Source: Aaosphaeria pasadenensis (taxonomy: Eukaryota; Ascomycota; Dothideomycetes; Pleosporales). Taken from it: a stretch of DNA of 64,000 nucleotides. The notes under the pieces are model-generated. The model was not told the DNA's origin. It made no database searches and saw only the letters and a list, made by a program, of their open reading frames with translations. The stretch is from assembly GCA_022813625.1 (NCBI GenBank), contig JAKLMB010000017.1, positions 186,001-250,000 of the forward strand, written 5' to 3'. This document shows, piece after piece, positions 49,079 through 61,526 of the stretch. The position numbers and the translations under genes were made by a program. The stretch's first letter is position 1; each line of letters opens with the position of its first letter.

Positions 49079-50773
49079 TTATGACTTGTAGACGTGGATG
49101 ACGTGTGCGTTCATGAAGGCAAGGAGACCAGTGGTACCCCATTCACCTCCAATACCAGACTCCTTGTGGCCACCGAAGATGGCTTGGGGAGTAGGCTTCT
49201 CGTAGCTGTTCACGAAGATGGAACCAGCCTCCATCCTCTTAGCGACCTTCTTGGCAGCCTCGACGTCCTTGCCCCAAACGCAGCCTCCGAGGCCGGTGTT
49301 GGTGTTGTTAGCACGGGCGATGACCTCATCGATGTCGGACCATGGCTGGGTAGGCACGATGGGGCCGAAAGGCTCCTCGGTGATGATCATGGAGTCGTTG
49401 GGTGGGTTATCAATGATGGTAGGCTGGATGAAGAATCCCTTGGAGGCAGCGACGTCGGGCTCACCAACGGCGAACTTGTAGCCCTTGGCCTTGCTGTCGG
49501 CGAAGAAGCCCTTGACCTTCTCGTACTGCATGCTGTTCTGGATGGGTCCGAGGAGGTTGTCGCCGTCATCTGGATTGCCAACCTTGATGGTCTTGGTGAA
49601 GTTGACCATCTCCTCAAGGAACTCCTTGTAGATCGACTCGTGGATGTAGATGCGCTTGGTGGCTACGCACACTTGGCCAGAGTTCTGGAAGGCGCCCATG
49701 ACGACCTCGGGGGCAACCTTCTTGATATCGACGTCGGGGAGGATGATGGATGCATCGTTACCGCCACTGGGATGGATGTTAATATTGGCACAGTCTTTGA
49801 CTACAAAAAAAGGTTCAACTTACAGCTCCAAGGTAACACGCTTGAGAGTCTTTGCGCTAGCCTCCATAACCTTCTTTCCGGTAGCAATGGAACCGGTGAA
49901 AGAAATCTTAGCAACGTCGGGGTGGGTGGTCAAAAGAGCACCAAGCTCATTGTTTCCACCAACAGCCTGGAGAACACCTGGAGGGAAGACCTGTTGAGCC
50001 AGCTCAACAAGCTTGAGACCAGTGTAGGGGGTGAAAGGTCTATGGAAATCAGGAGATTGCTTTTGTTCGGGGGTACCGGCGATACTCACGAGGGCTTGAT
50101 GATCATGGTATTACCAGTGAGCAATGCTGGTGCGATCTTGCCAATGGAAAGGATCAAGGGGAAGTTCCATGGGATGATACCTGGCCGGTGTTAGGTCTTG
50201 TCCCTCCCGGAAAGATATTGGATTTAAAACGTACCTCCACAGACACCAAGGGGAGTGTACTCAGTATAGATGGTCTTCTCTTCATCCTCAACCTTCTCAT
50301 CGGGGATTTTAAGCTGGGCTGTTGTTATTTAGTGAGTAGCTCGGGTGAGCAGGGAATGGTTTGGGTCTTTACAGTGATATCCAATGAAGGGAACAACACC
50401 TCCAACCTCAACGGCAGCGAATTTCCTCTACAAAACGGAATTAGCCAAATAGGTATATAAGGGAGCCCACATTGACACATACTGGTTTACCGGTCTCTTT
50501 GCAGAGGAGGTTGATGAAGTCCTCCTGGTGCTGGCTGAAGAGCTCAATGTACTTGCCCAATAGCTCTCTCCTCTTCTCGAGAGGGGTATCTCTCCATGAT
50601 GGGAAGGCCTTCTTGGCTGCTGCGACCGCGTCGTTGAGATCCTGCTCAGAGGCAATGGGAACCTCCCAGTTCTCCGCGCCAGTAGCGGGGTTAACGTTGC
50701 GGTGGATCTCCTTGCTGCCACGCTGCTCGGCGTTGACGATGTTGTAGAACTTGTCGAACTGAATGGGAGACAT
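49079..50773 (-). CDS. NAD(P)-dependent aldehyde dehydrogenase
   Basis: A 474-residue soluble ALDH. Six exons: 50773-50483, 50427-50373, 50318-50235, 50180-50090, 50039-49824 and 49766-49079; introns are 50-57 bp. Start [20 protein letters not shown]. Cofactor-binding motifs are IIPWNFPL and the GSIATGKKV loop. Catalytic general base Glu245 lies in TLELGGND, and the nucleophile is Cys279 in [15 protein letters not shown] and the C-terminal [14 protein letters not shown] are intact. The protein lacks a mitochondrial or peroxisomal signal. It belongs to the large fungal group of broad-range ALDHs; a link to pentose metabolism is only positional. A long open frame on the opposite strand is a shadow of this gene. 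Confidence 0.9.
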
Positions 50774-53700
50774 GATGATTGCAGAAGATTTTGAATGAAT
50801 TGGAATGATAGAGACTTTCAGATCGAGATTCAAGATCAGGATGAGCGGGCATTGTCACTTTTTAAGGACATTGCCAAACTAGCATAAGAGCTATGGTGGA
50901 GCCCATGGAATGTGATACCCGCACGTCCATAGTCGGTGGTGGCCGGTGGAGGGAGATTAGTCGAAACGCGGTTTAGGACGGATTGTAGCGGTGGGATCCT
51001 CGGCAGTGTCATGAATCTTGAGTGGTGAATTGGCGACAAGTGCAAGATATAGCAGGAGGCAATCCAAGGAAGATTCGAGGCTCTTTGCGGGGCTGTGATG
51101 GCAAAGGGGCTGTGACGGGTGGGAGTAGCTCGTCGTAGTGTGTTGATGTGTATGGAGCTAGAGCCAGGCACCCAGGGTTGCTAGGGAGGGGACATGGGAG
51201 AAATGTAAGGGAAGTGCGGGGCCTTTGGCGATGCTGAGGGGCAATTCGTCACTGTAGTCGCCAACTCTTCCACCCCAACTCGACACCAACTCCCGCCTCC
51301 AACATTTCATACTCGTACAAGACTTGCTACCGTTTGCTGATTCTTTCCTGCTGATCGGAGACCAATCATTACTTCTCGATCTGAATGCATATCCGATCTA
51401 GATCCATCTCTGAATAAGCCCTTGTCTCTCTGGGGGGCTTTGTCTTGATACACTTCACATGCCGTAATAGGCATTATCGCAGTCCATACCCGCTACAGGC
51501 CGAAATGGTAAGCTGTTTTGACTCGTCCGGCACGATTCGGCCACATACCTGAGACTTGCCTCATCTGACCTCAAGATCATCCATGTAACATTGCAATTAT
51601 GTGAAGCGGTGAAGTTATTTGAAAAACAACGAGCACCACTTCTTTTCGGCCCTTTCCGGGATCATGTCCGAAGAGCATCGGACCTCTACCTCAAAGGGAG
51701 CTCGATGCCACGTTCCTAACAACAAAAAAGTGCTACACTAGCAAAAAGGGTCTCTCTAGGGGACGGGAGTTGGAACGCCTGAACGAAGCAAAGTATCCAC
51801 CTGTAAGGCCAGGGTAGACGGCTAGTCTGTTTAACTACTGAGTAGAATGCCATTTACAATGTCCAACATACAACCAATCTTGCCGCCTATGTCTACTCAT
51901 CGATCTTGATGTATATCGTTGTAAGAGCCAGATGGAATTTGGCTACATTTCGTGGTACTTCAATCACATGTGCCGATGGTGCACGACTTAGCCCATACAT
52001 GCGTATTCATGAACCTTAGGGCGGCCTACTGTTATCATTATAATCACTACCTCGTAACATCGCCAGTCCATTACTATTGTAGATGTGCTGACGATCATGT
52101 CTGCTTGATGACGGTCTATGTTTTCAGCTGCCAATGGCAAGAAGACTTTTTGATACTGGGCAATCCTACAGACAAGTCCATATTTGAAATACTAAACATC
52201 TCCAGGAATGGCAAACACCGTGGTTCAGGGAGCCATCGATTCTATTGCAAGAGTCCCATTCGATCAAGCCAGCTGACGAGGACTTTGCCACAACTAAAGA
52301 TCACTAAATTAGTTTCCGGTTTGTGGAGGCCCTCAAAGCATTTTCGTGGGTCGGATACATCCTATTCCCGGCGACAACAAAGAAGCTTCCGCACCGGTTC
52401 ATCAGAGTACATTCCCCAAAGGTATTGATACTGACACTTAACCAAGTGCTTGAATTTCGAGTACCTTGATAAGAGCATCCGAAATCGAAAATAAAAGCTC
52501 GACAGTATGGAGATTCTGGTCTTGCCTTGTTAGCGAAAATCCTGCCCTGTGTTTGTCCAAGAGCCCAAGAAACAAATGATTACTCAAAGACATGAATAGA
52601 TCTAACCTCGGGATACAGGTTCGTCAGCAACAATTGTTTTCGAACAACCTGTTCTTGTACGCGGTTCTCCTGGGCTGCTAATGAGAGCAATTGTTCAACA
52701 GATGTCATTCCATACCTCCAGTCAGGCATAAAGGATTGTGCTCACTTTGACTAGCATCGAGCATGCTAGAGTATTCCCACTTATGTCTATGTAGCTGCTG
52801 ACCTTACGAGGACGAACTATCAGAGCATAACTTCTCTCGTTGATCAATGTCAAGCTATGATGGGAGATTAGCCTCTGAGAATGTGACCGCCGCCCCCGGG
52901 CTTTGGCACGCGGGTCTTCCATCTACAACACCTGGTCACATCGCTAAAGTATATTATCCAGCACGGCGTGCTAACAATAGCCAACAACCCAACTTTAAAC
53001 ATAGTCCCCATGCGCTCGATTTCAGGCTTTCGGGACCTTCGGAAGGAAATTCACCTAATGGCTTGTATATTGCACATCGAACGAACCGGGCAAGTGAAAA
53101 GTTGTTGCGCGCTGCAGCTGGGGGAAAAGAGTTAGTGAAGGTCGTCGAGCCTAATATATCCATTGATGAATGATACGAACCTCTGGAACTCCCAATCGCC
53201 ACAACAGGCAAGCCTGAATCTTTAACTGGGGAGCTCTAATCACCCGTCCGTCCTCGCTAAAGCACCAACAAGCTTTCCGCACATCGTCAATCAACCGGTC
53301 GCTGGCCGTTGCGCCTCCAAGACCTCGACAGGTCTTTCAATCTATTATATACAATTTGTCGCCAGATTCGAGCGCTCGTCTTTACCATCACGCTACGCCG
53401 TCAATTGCCAATGTGCTATTTTTGGGCCGATCATCTCTCCATCTTGACGACTTGCCCCAGGTTTTCGTCCTGGCGATGAAGCCACAGCGTTCTAGAGCGG
53501 AGACGTCCTCTCGCCACCTTGCCATATCGTCACGGCGCCGCCGCGTTCGCAATGCATCGCAATTTCGACGGCAGATCCTCTAGTCTCCATCCGTGTCTGT
53601 CTCGAATATCCTCTGAGGATCTGTGCTGGGTTCATCACCACTTCGGCATGTTTGTGCCAGCACAAGTCGAACCTTTTGGCTACAATGCTGCCGAGAAGAA

Positions 53701-54068
53701 ATGAAAGAGATGTGCTATTTTTTGTCCGAATGCTCGAATCGACCAATAGTTTTGGTCATACGAAACGGGCCGGGGCACCGTCCTGGTAACTTTTTGCGAA
53801 TTTCAAGATGTCGTGAACCACTATACACAAGTACGAGGACCTAGGATCTTTGCACAGGTGTTTGTGACTTCGGGTGATTAGGAGCTTCAAGGTATAAAGT
53901 AATGGCGTCGCTCCCTTCCTTTCTTGTATAACTATCATCATTCATCTCCAAGATATCATTGCCACCACACGGATAGCATATAATCCATATAAAATTTTCT
54001 CCACCCACTCTTATCATTGTTCTTTGGTAGCGAACGCCCAGAAACCATATCTCCAAACCCCAATCAAG
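50774..54068. other. Long divergent intergenic region
   Basis: About 3.3 kb between the ALDH start and the secreted DUF4360 gene. The longest plus-strand frame (to 52428) has a usable ATG at 51976 but shows no domain, signal peptide or splice structure I can support. No mobile element is evident. Confidence 0.5.
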
Positions 54069-54856
54069 ATGAAGTACACACTCTCCTCCATCGTCCTCGC
54101 GGCCGTTGCTCTCGCCAGCCCAGTCCCAGAAGCCGTTGCCGTCGCACCAGGCTCCTTCAGAATCAACAACGTCGTCTCCGGCGGATCAGGATGCCCCCAG
54201 GGCTCCATCGACATTGACTGGACCAACAGCCAGATTCTCCCCATCTGTAAGCTACCTATCTAACTCTGCAAATATCACTCAAAACTAACGTCTCCACCCT
54301 CTCTCTTAGACTTCAGCAAAGAATTCACCGCCTCCGTCGGCCCCTACGTCCAGCCCGACCAGTCCCGCAAGAACTGCCAGATCAACATCGACCTCCGCTT
54401 CAGCTCGGGCTACCAGTACGCCGTCTACAGCGCCGACTACGCCGGCTGGGGCGACCTCGACGCAGGCGTCAAGGGCCTCGTGAAGGCGACGTACTACTTC
54501 TCCGGCGAGCAGTCACAGGTAAGAAATCACCTCCCCTCCCCTCTCCCCCATTCCCTTCCCTTCCATTCCCCCAAAAATCGAATCCAAACCCGAGAAACGA
54601 AGGGAACAGCATCTAACGGTTGTAGCAACAGATCTCCACCTCGTCAACCATCCAAGGCCCCTTCACGGGCCGCTACACAAAGCACGACGAAATCCCCCTT
54701 AGCGTCTGGTCTCCGTGCGGCAACCAGGCTCTCCTCAACGTCAACGCCGAGGTCGCGCTCACGCCGCTCGGGGGCTCCGCGTCCGGTACCCTCGCCGCGA
54801 CTAAGGAGAGCTCCAGGTTCACGCACTCTTTGTACATCAAGTGGAGGCAGTGCTAG
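54069..54856 (+). CDS. Small secreted protein, DUF4360 family
   Basis: About 203 residues. Exons 54069-54246, 54310-54518 and 54632-54856. The N-terminus MKYTLSSIVLAAVALASPVP is a clear signal peptide, cleaved about residue 17. The mature part shows the DUF4360 pattern: an early GSGCPQGS, a FTASVGPYVQP segment, RKNCQINIDL, YSADYAGWGDLDAGVKG, then WSPCGN and a C-terminal Cys (KWRQC). Four cysteines in the mature protein would form two disulfides. Exon 3 may start at 54632 or, using an upstream TAG six bases away, at 54626, adding two residues. Function unknown; members occur in secretomes of plant-associated fungi. Effector status cannot be claimed from sequence. Confidence 0.85.
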
Positions 54857-55616
54857 ATAATTTTCGCTTGAAGCTGGTGGGAAGAAAAAGGTTTGGGGGA
54901 ATTGGTGTATGTAGGTTGTTGTTGCTGTTCAATACCCGGTTTGGTTGGAAAGCGATTGGTTGGTGGTCAGAGTTTATAGGGTATTTTTTCGTCGTAGGGA
55001 AAAGGGAGGGGGGAGAAAATGTGTTTTTATGAAGAATTAGATCTTTTGTATTTCAAGTCCATGGTTGATTGACTGCTTCGGATTGTGACTCGGGATGATT
55101 CCGAGGCCTTGTGATATCAATTATGCTTTTGATATTTCCAATGTCACAGAGATAAAATTGACGAAAGCTACACATCCCCATTCTTGTCGTTTGAGAAAAT
55201 TCTATTGCTGAATTCGACAGCTATCAGATAGGCAAGACACGACGTTGGACGTGAAATTGTTGTGATAAAATGTTTATATTGCTCCTATATTCGCGACCAA
55301 GAATCCCACAAACCAGGTACGCCGAAACGGAAGGCTGTACTCAACAATCAAACCAAATGCAGGGGCGGTCAGGGATGGGAACTACGGAAGAGCTCCACAA
55401 TAAACATACATGGGGAAAAGAGATTATGTTCCCGGGTTCTATTTTCAGTATCGTATATATTGGATTGGCTCGCTGCACCGTTGGAATTGGGCCCTGAAAT
55501 GCAGTGCGCAACAGACGGAATCTTCGCAATGTGGGGGGAGAAAGATAAAAACACATAGTATGCGTACATTGCGTGCATGCCATTCACCTGCACGATCGAC
55601 GTTCAATGCAATCCGG
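54857..55616. other. Convergent intergenic region
   Basis: Between the DUF4360 gene and the ABC transporter 3' ends. No supported gene; frames here are short. Confidence 0.55.
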
Positions 55617-58150
55617 TTAAACGCTCTGCTCAACGGCACTGTCGCTATCTTGTTCGGTGGCAGCAGCGTACGACGGTGGTGCGAGTTCCTCTGCGGCTTC
55701 CCCATCTGCGTGCTCGACCCATACTTTGTTGAGCTCGTCGTCGATCTCCTGCCTTCGCTGTTTCCATTCCTCGACCTTTGAGAGTCGCTCGCGGAGCTCG
55801 TGGAGTTCTTTCTCCACGGAGGATTTCTCGCTCTCGGTGCCAATGCGTTGGATTTCCCATTCGTCGCCGTTGTCGCCCATGCCTAGGGTGAGGGTGTAGG
55901 TGTGGTAGCGCTTGAGAGAAGCGCGAGTTGAGATTGTTATGAGTGCTGTTCGGGGTATCAATTAGATATCTGGTCAAAATTGATATTTACTCAAGGTCAA
56001 GACTTACTGATTCCCTTTGCCTTCGCGCGTTCGTACAGGAGGCCTTCGACATCGCTGCTCACGGCACTAGTGCCCTCGTCGATGAAAGCATATCGCGGCT
56101 CGTGGTACAAAAGTCTAGCGATACCCATCCTTTGCTTCTCGCCTCCGCTGAAGACGTCTTTCCACACTTTCTTCGTGTCCCAGCCACCTTCTCGGTCGGG
56201 GAGATAGCCCAGCTTGGCCTCTTCGAGGACCTGGCTTAGTTCGATGTCGCGCCGTCCAGCGTCTTTCATGTCGATCTCGGTGTGTGGGTAGATAACTTGG
56301 TCGCGGAGGGTTCCGGTTGAAAGGTAAGGGCGCTGGGGTAGGAACATGATTCCATCGGTGCCTGCTGCGCGTGGGCGACTGACAAGCCCGCGATATGTTG
56401 GCCAGAGACCAGCAACAACGCGTGAGACGGCAGACTTTCCGACACCATTGGGACCAGTGATCAGGAGATGCTCTCCAGAATGTACGATGAAGGAGAGAGA
56501 CTCGAGGAGCTCGTCACCACCCATAGGGTACAAGCCTGGCGCGACGATTGGGACGTGCTCGAGACGTACGCCATCGAAACCTTTATGTACTGTTCCTTGC
56601 ACATCGCATACTGAATACAGTTCTGGGCGCGTACCTGGAGGTGGGTGATAGGCATCAGCGTGGACTCGGTGCAGCGTGCTGATGAGAGTATAAACGCGCG
56701 AGGTGTAGCCTGCGAGTTCTGAAAGGTCCTTGATGGAGTACATCATTCGGCCGCCGGCATCGGCAAGAGACAGCATAAGACGCTTGTTGGTGATGAAGTC
56801 CTTCATACGGTTGCGCTCTCGATTATGGCGTTCGTCACCAGGCAATTCTGGCGCGGCACGTAGCCCGCCCCATGCTGGTAGAAAGACTGGGAGCGACGTG
56901 ATAAGATAGCCAAAGGCCGACCAGGAGTACTTCAAAACAAAGTCTTCCAGCATGTTGTATCGAATCTTCAGACTGTAGATGCCTTCCATCCAATGCTTTA
57001 GATCCTTGAATCCTCGTTCAAGGAAATGCTTCTCCATCTGATCACCACCGTAGAATGCAACTTCTTCCGCATTTGCAATGAGGCGAGAGTGCAGTGCACG
57101 GAAATCTCCTTCTCTTCTCCCCTCCACGGCCTTCAGTTTTCCGAATGGAGGCGAGAGTCTCCGAAGCACAGTTGCAGTCAAGAAGTAATTACCAAGAAGA
57201 CCAGTCAGAGCCAATGGTCCTAGAGATTTGACGAGCTGATAATTGAACACGCAAATGTCGACGAAAGGTTTTCCTAATGAGGAGTATAGCGAAGCAGCCG
57301 AGGCGCAGAATAGTGTCAAGTCTTGAGTGATGAATTGATCCGCGCCCTGTCCAACTCCGCCATCGAGATTCGCCAACTTGTAGTAGTTGAGGTGGTCGTT
57401 CAGGTATAGATCGTGTATGTACCGCGTGAGGCGGGTTCGGAACGCTATCGAAACCTTCGACTGGAGGAACTTGATCATAGCATTCGTGTATGATGAGAAT
57501 GTGCCGACTCCTAGCCATTTCACAATGCCCCAGAGGAAGGCCTTGCCATTACCAGCCACCAGATCCCTCACGATCTCTCCATCTAGTCGCGCGACGACTA
57601 ACGACAGATATGTTCGCAGCATGAGGAACACACTGTGACTGAGTAGGAGACCCGTCTCCTTGCTGTTCCATCGCGGTATCATGATATTGAGAAGACTAAG
57701 GAATTGGTGGAGGAACGCAAGATTCAGACCAGGCTTTGTCTGGGGCGGAGGAGCGTGCGGGTTGCCTGCATCGGCCATGCGGGCAGCGCGAGGCGGCTGC
57801 AGGAAGAGACGGCGATGCGCATCGAACGTCGTCTGTTTGGTAGGGTGGATAACGACTTTTGAGGTTGAGTCTCGGTTTGGCACGTATATCGTCCGCGAGC
57901 CATCCTTTCCTCTGAGGCCCGAATTCCTCCTCAAAAGCCTCTTTCCCGTCTCCTTCTCAGCGCGCCGCTTCTTGAACCATCTTTGCCCGCCATAGCCGGT
58001 GCCGATTATGGTGAACAGGAGTGTTATTGTGGATAGTAGCTTCGTGAGCTTTGAGGCATTGGAGACGCGGGATCGCAGGGACGCGGCATAGTGGTTATAG
58101 AGCGCTTGGAGAGGGTCATCAGGTTTCCGTAATGTCGATTGTGCTGCCAT
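55617..58150 (-). CDS. Peroxisomal ABCD half-transporter for acyl-CoA (PXA1-like)
   Basis: An 823-residue half-transporter (membrane domain then one nucleotide-binding domain), expected in the peroxisome membrane importing long-chain acyl-CoA for beta-oxidation. Exons 58150-56008 and 55945-55617; the intron is 62 bp. After a short N-terminal helix comes a basic stretch. The membrane domain includes the ABCD EAA-like motif NAEEVAFYGG. The ATPase shows Walker A GPNGVGKSAV (about residue 565-574), an LSGGEKQR-type signature read here as FSGGEKQRMG (about 665) and Walker B YAFIDEGTSAV (about 685). The switch region is ISTRASLKRYH, with Thr where most ABC ATPases have His. The last 100 residues form a charged coiled coil (LHELRERLSKVEEWKQRR). 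Yeast Pxa1 and Pxa2 act as a heterodimer; which one this matches is not settled. Confidence 0.88.
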
Positions 58151-60013
58151 TCTGAGCCATGAGAGTCCCGTTGACGAGCGGCAGCATGTCTTGGGGCGTG
58201 TGGGATTGTGTACGTGTGAAGTATGGGGATGGTGGATGACATGTGCAATCCGGGGGAGCTGGGGTATTTGCGAGCCGAGGCATGTGAATGCCCGCTCCCT
58301 CGTGACGCAACACGCTCTTTCGCCCAATGCGGAAATGGAAATTGATGAGTACCTCTATCATAAGGTCAAGCATTGTTTGTCGCCGTACACAACACAATGC
58401 AACAATGATTGTTTGAGACATGTACTAATTCATGTGAGTTGAAAACTTTCTATCCGAACGGCAGCATTATGATAGTATTGGATATATCATCCTTCACGAA
58501 GGCTTTAGTGTATCGAGCAATAGATCCGTTGATGAAGGAGTTGCATAAATCAACAAGAAGCTAATTGCCAATAAATGTTCCGTACAACAGTTAGACGTCA
58601 GTGCAATCGTCGCCATGGTTCAAAGAAAAATATCTACAGGTTGTTATTCCAAGAAAGTGGAGCATTTCAAGGGAAGCAAGTCACTGCATAGTAAGACCCC
58701 AGCATAGTTGTGTCTTAACGACATGTGAACATACCGCTTGTCAGAATTATAATCTTAAAGACTAGGTATCAATACAGCCTTAAGTTTTTTCTGACGATTT
58801 GCGTGATCAAATGATTAAAACACTCTTACACAGTAGCTTGTAGTCCACATTTCTTGATATCTATTATATGGTCACTATGGGAGAAACGCATCCGGACTGA
58901 CTACAACGTAGATTCAGACAACTTGATATATACAACCTCGAGATATCAAAACTGGCTACAGTGAGCTAAAGTCTTACACTATATCTATAGGCTATACTCC
59001 TAAGATAACTGCTAGTTACAATAATTTAAAAGAGTAGAAATCAAGCTTTCCTCAAGGTATATAAATGTGCATTTTTAGACCTATGTTATAAAATCTTAAG
59101 AAGTACAATTACAATCTCTTGATAAATAGAAGCTTAGCAGACCAAAAGTTCCCTGAAGCCACTCACAATTTCCTACCTTGTTAACCAATCTGTAGTTTCC
59201 AGTATTCCCATGCGTTGACCATACTCTAAGTCCTCCCATAAACAATACACCCAAAACCTTACCACTGCCATCCAACGCTCACTCCAGACGAAATACACAC
59301 AATCCCTTAACTATCCAAAACCCAACAAAAACCAAATACATATACTCGTCTATATAATTACACAGCATAAAAACAGTTATGCTCCCAATTCCCACCCACC
59401 ACCCACAACAACCAGGTAAAAGATCAGCAAGCGCATTGGCACCACCACCGCCCGCCCGCCGCCGCCCACCCAGCGAATGCACCGGCGCCCCCCAAGAAAA
59501 CAAAGATCGTCACTTTCGCCCTCCTCACTCGGTCGGCGGCGCGGCGGCGGGCAGCTGCGGCCCCACGATGTTCTTTTCAAGAGAGATCAGCGACTTGCAG
59601 TAGTTTAACCTAGGTAGTTAGCTAATTACTGGTCAAGTGCAATTGGTGTTATTATTTGGTTTCCCTCCCCTCCCTCCCCCCAGTCGAAGTCCAGTCCAGC
59701 CCTGCATGAACGTCATCCGCCCCCCCTCCCCATTTCAGCCCTACGAAGCTCCCACCTCCCAACCACTGGTAAACGACATCTTCGAGTCTTGACGTCGTCC
59801 TTTGAACTTGTATACGTCAAAACGACACCCATATCCAACAACATCACCAATCAGAAACCCCACCATTTCGAATTCGAATTCGAATCCAAAGAATAACAAA
59901 AGGAAAGAAAGAGTAGTACCAATTAGCCAAGAGCAAAAAAGCAAACAGGAAAAAAAAACAAGCAATATCTCTACACACCACAAAAACGCCTTGACAGCGC
60001 TCTCTCGCTACTC
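58151..60013. other. Divergent intergenic region with AT-rich island
   Basis: About 1.9 kb between the ABC transporter and the DUF2237 gene. The middle (about 58740-59110) is AT-rich; 59440-59580 is GC-rich and the last 300 bp are pyrimidine/A-rich leader. A self-complementary TTCGAA run is at about 59868-59885. No gene. Confidence 0.5.
58740..59110. repeat. AT-rich island, RIP-like relic
   Basis: Enriched in A/T and TpA (for example TATATACAACC, ACTATATCTATAGGCT). Resembles repeat relics after RIP, but no element ends or coding motifs remain visible. Inferred from composition only. Confidence 0.35.
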
Positions 60014-60895
60014 ATGCAACTCCGCATCCCGAGAACTTCACTCTTCTCCTCACCCTCACTCAGGAAGACCACTACCGCTACCACCATCATCAGCAACAGC
60101 ATTGCCTGTCACAGCCGCCGCCGCCCATTCGCACAAGTCCACGACGTCTTCCTCGAAGTCCAATCCCCCGCACCGCCACATAAAAACAACAACAACAACA
60201 ACTTCGATCTCAGGACAGACGAGGTCGAAGACCAAGACGAACAGTACCGCCAACAGCGAGAGCGCGAACTATCAGAGTACAAGACCATGGAGCGAAATGG
60301 TGAGTACACAGACCTAACCCCACCCCCCGTCCCGGTTCCCGTACGCATGCACATGCATATCCAGTCTTGTTTGTCCGTTCGATCACATCAATTCCTCGCC
60401 ATCTTGTAACACACAACCTCACTCCCATGTATTCCTCTTCCTCTAAACAACCCATCTAACAAACCCTCCCCTATAGTACTCAACCGCCCCCTCCAACTCC
60501 ACTCCACCCGCCCCCTAACCGGCTACCTGCGAACCGGCTACTGCGAATCGCCCTCCGCGACGGACGCCGGCAACCACAGCGTCGCGGCCGAGCTATCCGA
60601 CGGCTTCCTCGACTTCTCGGCGGCCCGGGGCAACGACCTCAGGGCCGCGGGCGTCACGGCGGGGTGTCGGTGGTGTCTTTGCGTCGGGCGGTGGAAGGAG
60701 GCGTTTGATGCGGCGATGAGGGGGGAGGCGGGTGGGGTGGAGGGAGGGGTGGTGCCGAGGGTGTGGTTGGAGAGGACGAACGTGAGGGCGTTGGAGGGGG
60801 TGAGGTTGGAGGATTTGAGGAGGTTTGCTGTGGATGCGGATGCGGTTGCGGGTGGGGAGGGGGGTGGTGGTGGTAAGAAGGGGGAGGGGAAGTGA
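60014..60895 (+). CDS. DUF2237 family protein, possibly mitochondrial
   Basis: A 234-residue protein. Exons 60014-60299 and 60477-60895 with a 177-bp intron. The first about 35 residues (MQLRIPRTSLFSSPSLRKTT) are basic and serine-rich, like a mitochondrial presequence. A six-Asn run encoded by AAC repeats and a charged linker follow. The C-terminal exon has the DUF2237 pattern: VLNRPLQLHST, PLTGYLRTGYC, AGNHSVAAELSDGFLDFS, ARGNDLR, then RWCLCVGRWKEAF and VWLERTN. This family is widespread in bacteria and eukaryotes, with no established biochemical role. Some cysteines I associate with the family (after the PLE-type start and in HTVCA) are absent here. The tail is glycine/lysine-rich. Confidence 0.78.
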
Positions 60896-61526
60896 GTGGG
60901 TGAGTGGTTGTTATTATTATTTTTGGTAAATATATTGGTAGGTCGTGCATCACGATCATAGTTATATCATTCCAACTTCGTTTCTGCAATCATCGATACG
61001 GTCACATGGCATGGATCAATTGGGTCAAAGTAGAAAATCCTGATTTTATTTATCCTTATCGGTATGCTTTCATGTCGGGTCTTTTTCGTCGAGAACAGCA
61101 GGGGAAAATTAACCCTGCGTCTCAAGACTCGCAGAGCTGCTTCGCTTCCGAGCGAGAGCTCTGCTGTATGTATTCATGGGGGAATATTGGGGAATAGTGG
61201 GGGAATAATTGGGGGAATAGTAGGCGGGAAAGAAAAAACTCCAAATCCTTGATGCAACCTTGTTTCCCCGATATTGTTATGCAGAAGATCGAATGAAAAA
61301 ACACGCAAGAAAGAATCCATGAACCGGATTCGAGATGCAAACCGAGTAAATCACCTCACGAAGAGGGATAGAAGTAGGCTCGAAGCCTTGCAGTAAAAGG
61401 AAAAAGGGAAAGAAAAGGTAGGAATCCTCCAGCGCCTGATATTTTTGTGGACCTCCAACCACTGGACCATCAAGGTCACACCGTCATATTTTTCAACGTC
61501 GTCAGCAGTCCATTCTTCATTCAGAG
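60896..61526. other. Convergent intergenic region with minisatellite
   Basis: Between the DUF2237 gene and the ELL-like 3' end. Contains an imperfect GGGGGAATA minisatellite at 61178-61222. No gene. Confidence 0.55.
61178..61222. repeat. Imperfect GGGGAATA minisatellite (about four copies)
   Basis: Four loosely conserved units of 10-12 bp, each with a G run followed by AATA (for example GGGGGAATATT, GGGGAATAGT), G-rich on the plus strand. Directly visible. Confidence 0.75.

Noticed and set aside
49094..50194. 366-codon open frame on the plus strand
   Set aside because: Lies antisense to the aldehyde dehydrogenase exons and crosses its introns; the reverse strand has intact ALDH motifs, so this is a codon-bias shadow.
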